Below are positions 37,254 through 48,074 of a DNA stretch of 64,000 bases, piece by piece. The number at the start of each line of letters is the position of its first letter. Positions within the stretch are counted from its first letter, which is position 1. The notes below the pieces were generated by a model, which made no database searches, had not been told where the DNA came from, and was given only the letters and a program-made list of their open reading frames with translations. The stretch comes from Tetracladium setigerum (taxonomy: Eukaryota > Ascomycota > Leotiomycetes > Helotiales), in contig PZJY01000009.1 of NCBI GenBank assembly GCA_031472005.1, forward strand, positions 620,001-684,000, written 5' to 3'. Both the position numbers and the translations under genes were made by a program.

Positions 37254-38626
37254 ATGGCCTCCACAACAACTTTGACGGACCGTCTCATATCGATGGACAC
37301 AACACTGAGATCATCGTTAAGAGCCGAAGAATACACCAAAAGTGCGATTCCTGAAAAATTCCGGGCAGGATTAGATCCTGATTGGATTCATCTGTGGCAG
37401 CAACATGGAAGCAAAGTCATTCCCGCTAGTCAGGTGACCATTGAGGAGTTTAGATTATCACCCTTAAAGTACAGCTTTACTTACCCGAGTTGGCGAGGTA
37501 AGGATATAAAAACCCGAAGCTGTGTACTCAATCCATGCAGTGAAGTTAACAGAAAAACAGGCCCCGACGTCCACGATGTTCGAGAGATCCAAGTCCCCGT
37601 TTCAAACCCTTCCGGGACAATCACCTGTCGCGTGTATACCCCCGAGGGACCTGGACCGTTCCCTGTTCATGTAAATATGCACGGAGGTAAGCCACTTCAA
37701 AGATTCTCCATCAAATTACTGGTGCAGAAAAAGATCAAACTGACATAAGAGACATTAATTAGGGGGGTGGGTGTTAGGAAGCTTGGAATCTGAGCAAAGC
37801 TGGTGCCGACAAGTTTGCAATAATGTAGGAATGGTAGTTGTCGACGTGGGATATCGCTTAGCGCCAGAGTTTCAATTTCCTATACCAATTTTTGACTGCT
37901 GGAGCGCTATAAAATGGGTATGCTTGCAGAACACCTATTGTCAGAGAAAAAGCTCACGCAACAGACCATTGACAATTGCAAAGAACTCAACGTAAAGCCG
38001 GATAGCGTCTCAATAGGGGGATTATCCGCGGGCGGACACATGGCTGCTGTTCTGTCACATTTTGCTAGAGATGAAGGAATACTCCTGAAGCTGCAACTCC
38101 TCATTGTTCCCGCCACAGACATGCGTTATTGTCCTTTATCAATTGATGGGGCTGTGGACACTGAGTTTTGTCAGTACCAGAGTGTGGTAGACCTTGCTGA
38201 TATGCCATGGGGCCCCGTGGGAAGAGAGTCTTGGTTCCTGAATTACTTCATCGGAACGGATCCTAGTACGTACTCGACATCATTTCCGTGATCAGCGCTT
38301 GCTAATAAGAATTAACAGAAAAGCGAGAGGTGATCTTAAATGACTGGAGAATGACTCCTGTCCTTGCGCCGAACTTCGCAAACTTGGCGCCTGCTTTTGT
38401 CGTAACGGCAGAATTTGACGTCGAAAGGGACGAAGGTGAGTATTACAATACATTGCTGAGGAACTCTGGTAATCAGACACTTTTAAAACGATATATGGGA
38501 GTACCTCACGCGTTTGGGCATTACAACTGTCCCGAGAAGGGGCTTTCCAAGGCACTTGAGTTTATCCAGGATACCTGCCAAGTGCTCAAACAAGCACATT
38601 CCGGGGAAGAGTTGAGGCTGGCGTGA
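37254..38626 (+). CDS. Alpha/beta-hydrolase fold-3 (HSL-type) esterase
   Basis: Four exons (37254-37686, 37763-37917, 37965-38265, 38319-38626) give 398 aa. The oxyanion motif HGGGW spans the first splice junction, GGLSAGG is the serine elbow, EFDVERDEGE supplies the acid and GVPHAFGHY the histidine. These are the hormone-sensitive-lipase family marks. The substrate is unknown; small acyl or acetyl esters or amides are typical. Intron 2 is only 47 nt: without it the frame drifts after AIKW, and with it AIKW-TIDNCKELNV reads cleanly. The gene shares a promoter with the peptide transporter. Confidence 0.88.
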
Positions 38627-39175
38627 AATTGTGAACAGAGACAGCGAGTTTGAAATGGAAACTTCTAGACGAATGCCGGAACAAGGAGGATTGAAGTGAT
38701 GTCTGGCATCGGTTTTTGTACACTGGTCATAAGGATAGAGAAAATCATTATCATTAGCTATCTTTAAAAACGATGAAATCTAGTCCTTGTTGGGTCAGCA
38801 AGTTCAGTCCAGGCTTTTGGTAGTGTTGTTTGTAGACTCTAGAGTTTCAGACGTGCTGAATCACGTGGCAAGCACTTGTATCGGTGATCTACAATCGTAG
38901 AGGTCTTTGTTTTTACAAGTATTTCAAAAGAAGAGATGAGATTTCCTCCTCTCCTCCTTTTATTCCTTCGTGGTCAACGAAGCACATTAAAGTCTCTTAT
39001 GGTTATGAGCCTGACTGTTACTTCGCATTAAAAATGAACTTAATAACAAGGAAAGTGCTTTTCCGTATCTCGTAATCCTGGAGAATCTAGGGTGAAGTGC
39101 CAACCTAGGAAACTGTTTAATAGGATGTCGGCAAATACTGACCGTGTAGATAATGTGTTCCGTGGATTTGTAATG

Positions 39176-39185
39176 GTCAGCTGAC
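39176..39185. promoter_or_regulatory. GTCAGCTGAC palindrome upstream of DAAO
   Basis: Identical to the palindrome before the flavoprotein gene (32865-32874). A related TCAGCTGA palindrome lies just downstream of the oxidase at about 40998. Confidence 0.5.
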
Positions 39186-39388
39186 TTTTGGGACCATCGA
39201 AAACCTTTACTGGCATGACTTCCTACCGAAACAAAGGGGGCGTTTATGGGACCGTATCTTTTAACTGGTAATCAATCTTACGTTCAAGGCTCGATTCTGG
39301 GACACTTGAGAAAGTTGAGATATGTACGGAGTGGAGAGTGGGATGAGAAGATAGGAAGGCTGGGCATTCCGCCGATACGGTTCTGAGC

Positions 39389-39405
39389 AATGCCGCCAAT
39401 CAAAA
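39389..39405. promoter_or_regulatory. 17-bp CCAAT-containing motif shared with the transporter/hydrolase promoter
   Basis: AATGCCGCCAATCAAAA matches 37072-37088 exactly and lies about 240 bases before the oxidase ATG; the other copy is about 170 bases before the hydrolase ATG. CCAATCA is the core bound by the HAP/CBF complex, which is general, but the extended identity is longer than that core. Confidence 0.55.
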
Positions 39406-39641
39406 CGTTCCGTTCTCTGGGTCCCGACGAAGAATGACCTGGCCATGAAGAAAGCATGCACAGTATATGAATAATACAACAACGAGATTGTTACTACGGG
39501 CTGTTGTATCAGGAACAGAAATTCATTTAATTGGTCTTCTTTCAGGAAATTGCTTCCTCCTGTCTCTGCACTTTCAATTAACTGTCCATCCTTCTTCAAA
39601 AGCCAGAGCTCATCCAGACTGTTTACGTCTTTGAATACAAC

Positions 39642-40936
39642 ATGCCTCGGGACTCTATCGTTATTATTGGGTAAATTTAAGTTTCACAAAGAGAGAGTAC
39701 TTCTAGCTAACGTGGTAAAGGGCTGGGATCATTGGACTTGATGTCGCATTGGAACTTTCCCGCCGCGGTTACGGCTCCCAAGTCACCATCATAGCTGAGC
39801 ATGTTCCTGGCGATTTGTCTATCAACTATACCTCTCCTTGGTAAGCAGCCATTTTGGTGAAAGAAAAAGATTCACGTGATGAACGTGATTCACTTGAAAT
39901 CAATTACTTTATTCTAACTTTTTTTTCCAGGGCAGGAGGCAACTTCTCAGCCATCTCGGGCGATGATGCCAACGCTCTGAAATGGGATCGAGCTGGATAT
40001 TTATCCATGTGGAACCTGGTGGAAACTGGTGCTGTCGAGTCAAAATACTTGGAGAAGACAAAGTCAACAGAGTTCTTTGACCAGCTACCCAATGAAAAGA
40101 AAATTGAAAGCATGAAGGAGTACCTGAAGGATGTAAGTAGCCAGACGTATTGTTGCAATTCCCGCATTTACTGACAGTTCAGCTCTCCGTGTTACCTTCA
40201 GACAGCTTGCCTGATGGATGTGCTTTTGGGATCACATTTACGACCATCACCATCAATTCACCCAGTCATATAAAACATCTTCAAACTCTGTTGATGTCTC
40301 CAGCATACGGCTCCATTCCGTTCCTCCAGCGAAAAGTAAACTCCTTAGACAAAGCCTTCCTCTCGCGTAATACTAAAATTGTTTTCAACTGTGTTGGTAA
40401 TGCAGCTGCAACTTTGAAAGGTGTTGAGGATGCCAAATCCTATCCAACGCGAGGGCAAGTTGTTATCGTCAAGGCTCCGAAGGTGCGGGAAAACATCATG
40501 AGGCATGGGTCAGATTATGAGACCTATGTGATCCCGAGACCAAACTCTGGAGGGATCGTCGTTCTGGGAGGTTATATGCAGAAGAGAAATTCGTGAGTTT
40601 ATCTACTTACGTCATGGCGTGAAAAAGTGCTGATACAACAATCATAGAAATGCCGATGTTTCCTACAAACAAACAGATTCTATTTTGCAAAGAACCAAGG
40701 AATTACTCCCTATACTCAACGACCCGCAAACCGAGGTGATGACTGTGGCTGCAGGCCTCAGACCTTCACGAGAAGGCGGTGCAAGAGTTGAGGCCGAGAA
40801 ACTTGAAAAGGGGCTCGTCGTACACAATTACGGTGCCGGAGGCACTGGATATCAGGCTGGAATGGGTATGGCGATAGATGCTGTAGATCTAGCATCTGCA
40901 TGGTTGAAATTATTGCCTTTACGCTCTACACTATGA
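39642..40936 (+). CDS. D-amino-acid oxidase
   Basis: Five exons (39642-39670, 39721-39840, 39931-40132, 40183-40592, 40648-40936) give 349 aa, the usual length. FAD binding is shown by SIVIIGAGIIGLDVALEL, split by a 50-nt intron after only nine codons. AGGNFSAISG, FNCVGNAAATLKG and the signature VHNYGAGGTGYQAGMG are present. The enzyme oxidises D-amino acids to 2-oxo acids, ammonia and hydrogen peroxide, normally in peroxisomes. The C-terminus (RSTL) is not a standard SKL-type signal, so import may be weak or use another route. It sits beside a peptide transporter and hydrolase with shared promoter motifs. Confidence 0.92.
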
Positions 40937-41359
40937 GAGCGCTTGACCTTAGCTTGTTGAAGGACGTCGGGAAATAAATTAATCTAGCCAACGTATCAGC
41001 TGATGTTGAGTACTTCTCGCAGTGATGAAGTTTGGCGATACTGTGCTGTAAGTTTCAAGGAGACCGTTGTCATGCACACCTACGATTCGGTATTCAAATT
41101 AGACAATTGCTTGATGTTTGCGATATTGTTGAATAGAACGCATATTTCCGCATCCTATTTCACCGGTCAGACAAGGAAATTTTGTTATTGACAATGCGAA
41201 TTCATGATGACTTTAACGGGCTCAGGCGACTGATAACTTTACTAGCTAAAATAATGGCAGCATCATACTGATAGTCTTCCAAGCAGCGGCTAGTAAGATT
41301 GTGGAACATGTAGTAATACTCATGCTCCAAAAACAACTCCCCCGCCTCCCATGCCACAC
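40937..41359. other. Spacer between convergent DAAO and HET genes
   Basis: 423 bases. Apart from a TCAGCTGA palindrome near 40998 I see nothing in it. Confidence 0.5.
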
Positions 41360-43291
41360 TCACACAACACAAAATTCCTCCTTCTCCTTCTCCGCCTCCT
41401 TCCTCTGGTTGTAAGCCTCGCCATTCATAATACCATGCACATATACCTCGCCCACAAATCTATACCCACTTCCTTCCTCCTCATTCAATGGCCTCAAAGC
41501 AACAGGCATAGTACATCCATCCAGAAGAACAACCAGATCCCCACCCCGGGACTGAAAATGGGACAATCCAATGTATCCATTTCTTGTTGTCATCATCCTA
41601 CGCCCGAAGGACAGGTTTTGAATCAGTGCTTGTTGGATTGGTTGCATCTGGGTTTCTGATATGGCTGGAGTGGGTGATGTGTCGCAGAGATCCTGGAGAG
41701 GGGATTGCCGTTGGCTCCATTCACGTACTGTACCGCCATTGATGGGGAATTCGCCGATGCTATGAATGTAGGTTTGTAGGGTTTGATTTGATAGATTTTG
41801 AGTGCTTTTCTCATGCCAGAGAGAGCTGATCATCATGCCATAGTCAGGTGAAGGCTGGGGGGTACGTTCTTTGTCAAGACGATCCATGAGAATTGTTCGC
41901 CAGATTGCGTCGTAGATCCCCTCGCCAGATTTGTAGATATTGATAGAAGACCCTGGAATACAATCTGTAAGTCCTTCGGTTGCCGGGAGAGAGTCAACAC
42001 TGCTCAATCCGTTGATAGTATCAAGAAAATATCCATGACAGACCAACGCCCCTGAATCGGCTGCAAAACGAACATGTGCAGTAGATTTACCGCATGCTAA
42101 ATATCCAGCCTTTAGACCTCGATCAGCTCGCGAAGTCCAGGCTCGCGGATTAGGATCATGCCAAATAGCAGGCCAATCGACACTCCACGTCGGGCACCCG
42201 CTTTTCTTCATCGTTCTAGGATTGCCCAAAGACAGAATGTCCAGGTCCCCTGGTCTCCCCGACTCGTGAAGCAGAATCCTTTGGTTCATTTCCATGAGCA
42301 CATCATCAAGCGGCTTCTCATAGTCCGGAATCGGCACAATCTGAGTAGCTTTCATACATAGTCCCAGAATGCCAAAGATCTTGTCCCTCGTCACGGACGA
42401 CATTGCCGTGCATGAGTATCGCAGCGCAGAGATGACATCCATAGGTTTCTGCACTTTCTGAAGAATGTACATTAAATTGAGCATGCTTATGTAGTCCTTC
42501 AAACTGTTGTCGAGTAGTGCGGATGCTGGTCTGTCACCCCAGATCGAGAGAAGGCTGGAGCGGAGAGTCTTGAGGAGGATGGTGGAGCGGCCCCATGTTA
42601 CAAGCACAAAGGGTGAGAGCGCTACTTCTTGGATTATCCAGACGCGGTGCCAGTAAGGAAGGGTGACCAGAGTTTGAAATTCGGACCAATTTGGCTTCGT
42701 GATTCCTGCGGCATCTTTCACACCAGACAAAGTCTCTGGATGCAGACTCTCCAAAGCCCTGAAAGTCTTCTCGGCGGTTCCTTCACTATCTGGACCAAGC
42801 CATGCAACGGTGCTCTGGGCGTGTTTATAGATATCGTGCATACGAAGGATTTGATGTCCCTTCTCGTGATTGTCATGTTGATTGATACATAGGGCGTCGA
42901 CCCAAAGATCCCGGTAGCCCTGTAGTCGCAGTTCTCGTAGTGCTGCTTCGAGATTCTTGGTGATGTAGTGCCGGTGCCCGTTTACTGTGATGGGGTAGAT
43001 ATTGTGCGGGCTTCCCCAGCAGTACGAGAGCGCGGTGAAAGGAGGCATGGCGGAGGGAAGTGCAACCACGCGAGTGAGTTTGCATCGGATTGGGCGATTT
43101 GCTGCATCAGGAAGGAGGGTGAGAATACGTATCTCAAGTTTCTCTTCGCTGAGAGGCTCATAGCGAAGTGCTATAGTAATTTTTTGGTCAGAGTTTGTGT
43201 CAGCTTGATCGAAGTGTTCAGGTGAGTTGTTGGTATTTTCATCCTGTCGGCTTGCGGATAATGAAGTACTTTCGTCTTTCTCGGTAGACAT
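41360..43291 (-). CDS. HET-domain (heterokaryon incompatibility) protein
   Basis: One exon of 643 aa. HET-domain marks are FTALSYCWGSP near residue 90, the LRELRLQGYRDLWVDALCINQ block and HQILRMHDIYKHAQSTVAWLG, followed by WHRVWIIQEVAL. Known HET proteins trigger cell death when genetically different hyphae fuse; most genome copies have unproven roles. The C-terminal ~300 residues are the usual variable part with no recognised domain. The frame opens one codon earlier at a GTG, but the first ATG is at 43291. Confidence 0.9.
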   Translation of the reverse strand: MSTEKDESTSLSASRQDENTNNSPEHFDQADTNSDQKITIALRYEPLSEEKLEIRILTLLPDAANRPIRCKLTRVVALPSAMPPFTALSYCWGSPHNIYPITVNGHRHYITKNLEAALRELRLQGYRDLWVDALCINQHDNHEKGHQILRMHDIYKHAQSTVAWLGPDSEGTAEKTFRALESLHPETLSGVKDAAGITKPNWSEFQTLVTLPYWHRVWIIQEVALSPFVLVTWGRSTILLKTLRSSLLSIWGDRPASALLDNSLKDYISMLNLMYILQKVQKPMDVISALRYSCTAMSSVTRDKIFGILGLCMKATQIVPIPDYEKPLDDVLMEMNQRILLHESGRPGDLDILSLGNPRTMKKSGCPTWSVDWPAIWHDPNPRAWTSRADRGLKAGYLACGKSTAHVRFAADSGALVCHGYFLDTINGLSSVDSLPATEGLTDCIPGSSINIYKSGEGIYDAIWRTILMDRLDKERTPQPSPDYGMMISSLWHEKSTQNLSNQTLQTYIHSIGEFPINGGTVREWSQRQSPLQDLCDTSPTPAISETQMQPIQQALIQNLSFGRRMMTTRNGYIGLSHFQSRGGDLVVLLDGCTMPVALRPLNEEEGSGYRFVGEVYVHGIMNGEAYNQRKEAEKEKEEFCVV

Positions 43292-44400
43292 CACGAATGT
43301 TTTCTAGGGTTCTTCAAAAAAGTAGTCAAATTTCTGGATACTTAGAACAGGTTCAATTCTCAAGCAGAGATGTTGGTTTTCAGCTGCTGGAGCCTGGATG
43401 ACAACCCAGATGACCTAAGCCCAATACTTGGCTGTTCGGCTCCTGCAGCCCAGCCCAATGACAAGTCAAGTAATCTTACCATTGGTACTATACCAAGATT
43501 CATTCCCCGAATTTATCCACTGAGCCTCCAGTGATAGCATAACGTCACATGAGAGAACAGGAATGTTACAATTATAGTATCGGAGAAGTCATTTATCAAT
43601 ATGTATATAAATTTTAATATGTTCTTTCTATATTTACTGTTTACGGATACTATTTCCAAATCACTGGAAAATTCCGTTCCACAGTTACACTGCTGCACTG
43701 CTTTAGCAACCCAATGGGACATTGTTCATTTTAATTGGCGCTCACTCTTTGGGTCAGTGATTTTGATTGAATAAGAGTTGAAGTTTATCTAGGGTAAACG
43801 TGGCCGAGAATTGGTAATGGCAGGCAAGATTTTGGAGCATTAAGTCTCTACTCTAGGGTAATCTACTTACGTTCTACCTTCGGCGTCAGACAAACGAGGT
43901 GCTATTTTGAATTGCCGCTATGAATATGAGTCTCTCATTTTCGAAGTGAATCTAATCGTCAATTGATTTTCAGCAGGCCTATGCTCAATATGGAGCAATG
44001 TTAAGATATAAATAAATGAATAAGAAAATAAAACTTTAGATTCAATCAACAGAGTAAAATTTAAAAGAAAATCGAGCATAACTTGGAGGCTTATATAAAA
44101 TGTAAATTGAATTTTATGAGTAAATTATTTGAAACCTTTGTTAAGTAGGGCCGTGAGATTTAATAATATAAAATCAGTCTAACTGAAACGTGTGAAATTC
44201 TTTGGGCCAATATTAACCAAAAATAATACTTACGTGGGAAAGAAAGTCCAGTGGTAAATAGCTTTACAGATAGGTATCAATGGAAAATGGATTACGTCGA
44301 CCTATAAGTACTAGGCACGCAAATGTGGATCTTAAATGGACTCACCCCAACCTTCATGGTAGTTTTACATTTCCGACTACATTGCACAACAACGAATATC
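43292..44400. other. AT-rich intergenic region
   Basis: 1109 bases separate two divergent genes. The part from about 43550 to 44270 is strongly AT-rich and has no ORF with family character. It may be a degenerate or non-coding spacer; I see no repeat structure. Confidence 0.5.
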
Positions 44401-46601
44401 ATGGAAAACATTACTGAAAGCTCTACATCAAATCTACCATCACTCACCCTTGGTCCACGGAAGTACATGAGCAAGAGACAGAGTGCATGTGATTCATGCC
44501 GAGCTCGGAAATCCGCATGTCAAATCGAAAGTGCTCCTCCGTGTCGGTTATGCCACGCTCTCTCAAAGCCTTGTACCTTTGACGGGCATAAAATCAAGAG
44601 AACCCCAGTGTCGACAAGGAGGCGGGATCAGCGTGAGAGGCAGTCTTACAGCGTGTCTTCTCCTGATCCAAATTCAGCCCTGAACTGTACCACTGTTCAA
44701 GCTGCCCCGGAAGACCCAAGTTCTCAACCGATAGTCTTCTCTGAAAATCCCGATGCCGACTTTCAAGGGTTGGACTGGATTGACTATTCATTCTTTTCCG
44801 AGGGAATTGGCGATTTCCAGAATGCTTCGCACCAAAGCATGGCGACACCCAACGAGCTGACCCAAGCCGAATCCCCAAGCAGAACTACTATGCACGGCTC
44901 AGATTTAGCAATGGATGATTATAATATTGAATTCTTTGGTGGAATATTTCAAGCCAGTCCACAGCCTCCAACTCTTGAAAGATCACTTGACAATGCAGGT
45001 CAGCTCACAGCGCAACTTTGCGGTTTGACTGGAGACATGGATCCTTATGTTCTGCGACGATATCGATACAACGAGAACGGAGAGTTTAGCTTCTCGAAGT
45101 TATCAATTCGAACTGTTCAGGATAACGTAATGCCGGTTCAGTTTCTTCTGTCACCAGCAGACTTGAGTTTGCAGTCTCGAGACGAAGCGGAGCTGAAAGA
45201 TGAAGAGTCTTGGCCTGTTGGAAGTGAGAGGGAACAATTGGCGAATCTGGTCTCGTTTGAGACTGGAGAAAGGCTCATCCAATTGTTCTTCAGATTTATA
45301 TGTCCTCAAATTCCCTTGCTTGTTAAAACCAATCCGCCTGATCCAGCATCTTCTCCGGTTGAACTACTTGCTGCCATCTATTGCATCGCCCAGCACTTTG
45401 CCACATACGACAACCGGCTGTGTATTGACTTCGCGTACAAAACCCCGTCGGCTCAGAAACTATTCAACATAGCGTGGAAGTCATTCAATCGGTCATTGCA
45501 CTCTCCTACACCCGCGACCGTTCAATGTGGGTTGATATTATTACTTCGGTCGCCTACAAACGAACTTGTGCTTGATAGTGCTTTTAAATGGGCACTCGTT
45601 GGCTCCATTGTATCGACAGCGCATACTATTGGCCTTCATCTAGACGCCAGTACATGGAAGCTACCCACTCACGAGGTTCTGCTGCGCAAACGCTTATCCT
45701 GGGCAGTTTTTGCCTTTGACAAGTGGTTTTCCTTGAGTTTAGGCCGCCCAAGTCACATCAACAGCAATGACTGGCTGGTTGATCATTTGGAGATATCAGA
45801 TATTGAAGAAGAGGGCTGTATTTCAGATTCAGAGGTTTATCCATGTTTACAGCTTTCCCGACTCACTGTGATTCTTGATCGAGTACTCTCCGAGCTTTAG
45901 TACGTACACAAAAGAAAAATCGAAATTTTGCTGACAATGTTAGCTCATTGAAAGCTGTCGCCTCTTTAACAAAGGATTATTCGACAACCTTGGCAATCGC
46001 CAAAGAGCTACTTCAAGATCTTTCGAGGTGTTATCAGAGCCTCGGACCCTCTTTTCACCAGACACCACCTGAAGATCTCTCGAGTGACCCAGACCCTCGT
46101 TTCTCCATTCGTTTATGTTACCATGCAGTCAACCTAACTGTTTTACGGGCCATTTTACGTTCATTCTATCACTCGGGAGCTGTCGCCCCAGAAGGCGTAC
46201 AGGAGTCAGCAGACTGGAAATCTGCAAAAGCTCACTGCAGACTCGGTGCAAAAGCTAGCGCTGAAGCTGCACTCAGAAGCGCTTCCGCATTGAAAGCCTG
46301 TCATTATCAGGCATTCTGGCCACCTTGTAAGAGATTGTATCCACAAACGAAGTGTGACTAACAGAAGTTAGGGTGCAAAACCCACTTTGCTGTTGTTATG
46401 AGCATGCTTTGTTTTCTTACAATAACAAGCCCACCTGAGGAGTTGACAACAGCATTCTCATCACTGAACAAAGCTCGACAGATATATCGCGTTCAAGCAA
46501 GAAGTTTTACTTTGATTCGATTTGCCCTATTACGTATTGATGCTTTATTTTGGGTTGGCTTTGATGATCTTATTGATAAGAATGTAGACATGTCGCTTTA
46601 G
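44401..46601 (+). CDS. Zn2Cys6 transcription factor with fungal_trans domain
   Basis: Three exons (44401-45899, 45944-46326, 46372-46601) give 703 aa. The binuclear zinc cluster CDSCRARKSAC...CRLCHALSKPC lies at about residues 29-61, followed by a basic stretch. The middle-homology domain is seen in SAFKWALVGSIVSTAHTIGLHLD and KRLSWAVFAFDKWFSLSLGRPSHI. The zinc-cluster spacing and the PCRLC form recall DAL81/TamA-type nitrogen regulators, but this is resemblance only. Upstream in-frame ATGs at 44323 and 44356 exist; I chose 44401 because the zinc cluster then lies at the usual distance. It may regulate the nearby D-amino-acid/peptide genes. Confidence 0.88.
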
Positions 46602-46964
46602 ATATCTTGGGTTCGTAATATTATTAGTAAAAATAAAAAAATTAATGTATTGAAATAAGTGAAGACCATTTCTTCGTCATGGTCTTTATCTAAACTCATC
46701 ATGTAGTATGATATACTCACAATTAGATTTGAAATCTTAAGAGAAAGAAGAATTGCATATAAGAGCGATTAGATCAAGATTCACCCTTTTTTTATGCAAG
46801 GCTTTCAAGATAAAAAACTACAGAACCAAAAAGAATTGCCTAGCGCAAAGCAGCTTAATATCGCTCTACTGTATCAATCTCAGAATCATGGCTGATCATA
46901 TCCTATCATCTTGTAGACCCTTCCAACCCCTCAATACGCAGAAGCATATCATAAGGAATCTCAT
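46602..46964. other. AT-rich spacer between convergent genes
   Basis: 363 bases of 3' flank, AT-rich. Nothing else is visible. Confidence 0.5.
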
Positions 46965-48074
46965 CTAACCACTAAACACCTTTCCAGCCTCAACATCCGC
47001 ATATACTTGTTGAGTATGCCTATGAAACTTCTCTCCCCATCCATCTGCACGAAGTTGCTGGTAATTCTTTTTGAGCGGGATCACCGATCCATCCCAGTCT
47101 ACTCTGTATGCTCCACCACCAAGTTCTCCATCAGAAGCTTCCGCAACTTCCAGTCCATTGTCGAGGCTTCTCTCTGTTGTAGTGCCTCGAGGGGGAAGCG
47201 CTTTGATGCAAGAAACAAAACCCTCTCGCCAGAATCTTCTTGTGGCACAGAGAAGAATCGACTGAATGGCGCAACCAATTTCCATCCAAATCTAAACCAT
47301 GCAGGAGTTGTATCGTTTTTGAATGCTTCAGTGACAACGAGACCTGGGAAATAATGGCAAAGAGCAAGGTTTCCGGTGTGTTTTGCAGCCAAATCCTCCA
47401 TGTAGAATGTCTTCATATATGCAGCGTGTGATCCCATTGGTCCGAATCCATAATTCTTAGGATTCCGAAGTGAAATATCATCCAAAATGAGTTTCTCGTC
47501 ACGTTGAGGGCCAAAGACTGAGATTACGTGGCCTGGGAGAGGAGATTCGATGAGTAGAGGTACAAGATTTTCAGTGAAACGCATTCGAGAGTAATAGAGA
47601 AGGGACATAAGCTCATCGAGACCTTCCTTAGTTTCTAGTCTTGTCAGCAGGTACTCGAGATTCTCAAATGACCTAGATAAACTCACCATGTCTTCCATCA
47701 AAAGCAAGGAATGCTTGTGTCATAACCAAAAGATCAATCTTGGGCTTCCCAACGGTAGCCTCCTGCTTCTCCGCAGTTATGATATTTGCACACACACGAT
47801 CAACATCCTTGATCAAGGCGAGGTTATCTGCCTTTACGAAACGGAATTGACCAGCTGGGCAAACTGTCTGGCAGTCGGAAATGATTCTGTCGGCTGCACT
47901 CTTGTTCCTTCCAATGATGTATAAACGAAGTCCTTGTCCGTGATTGGCGTGTTTTGCGAGTGCTTTGACAGCGTATGATCCGATCCCAGAAGTACCACCG
48001 ACAAAAACCCCTACAATGGGTTGAGATTTGACTAGAGTTGCATTGCAAGCTCGAACGACCTCGATGCTAACCAT
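46965..48074 (-). CDS. Short-chain dehydrogenase/reductase (apparent frameshift)
   Basis: Two exons (48074-47687, 47634-46965) give 352 aa if one base is added to the run of five at 47191-47195 (G on the plus strand, C in the coding sense). As written, the frame changes between ERVLFLASKRFP and RGTTTERSLDNGLEVAEASDG; both sides are clearly the same family. The Rossmann motif GGTSGIGSYAVKALAKH is at about residues 26-42, an NAD(P)-linked segment IDLLVMTQAFL follows, and YYSRMRF carries the active-site tyrosine with arginine where lysine is usual, as in many fungal relatives. The substrate is unknown. The acceptor GACTAG was chosen because the AG just before it brings a stop into frame. Confidence 0.82.

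Larger units (their letters stand above)
38627..39641. other. Upstream region of the D-amino-acid oxidase gene
   Basis: 1015 bases without a gene. It contains GTCAGCTGAC at 39176-39185, a CCG-N6-CGG pair (CCGCCGATACGG at about 39370) of the type bound by Zn2Cys6 dimers, and the 17-mer AATGCCGCCAATCAAAA at 39389-39405. GACGAATGCCG recurs at about 38671. Confidence 0.55.
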
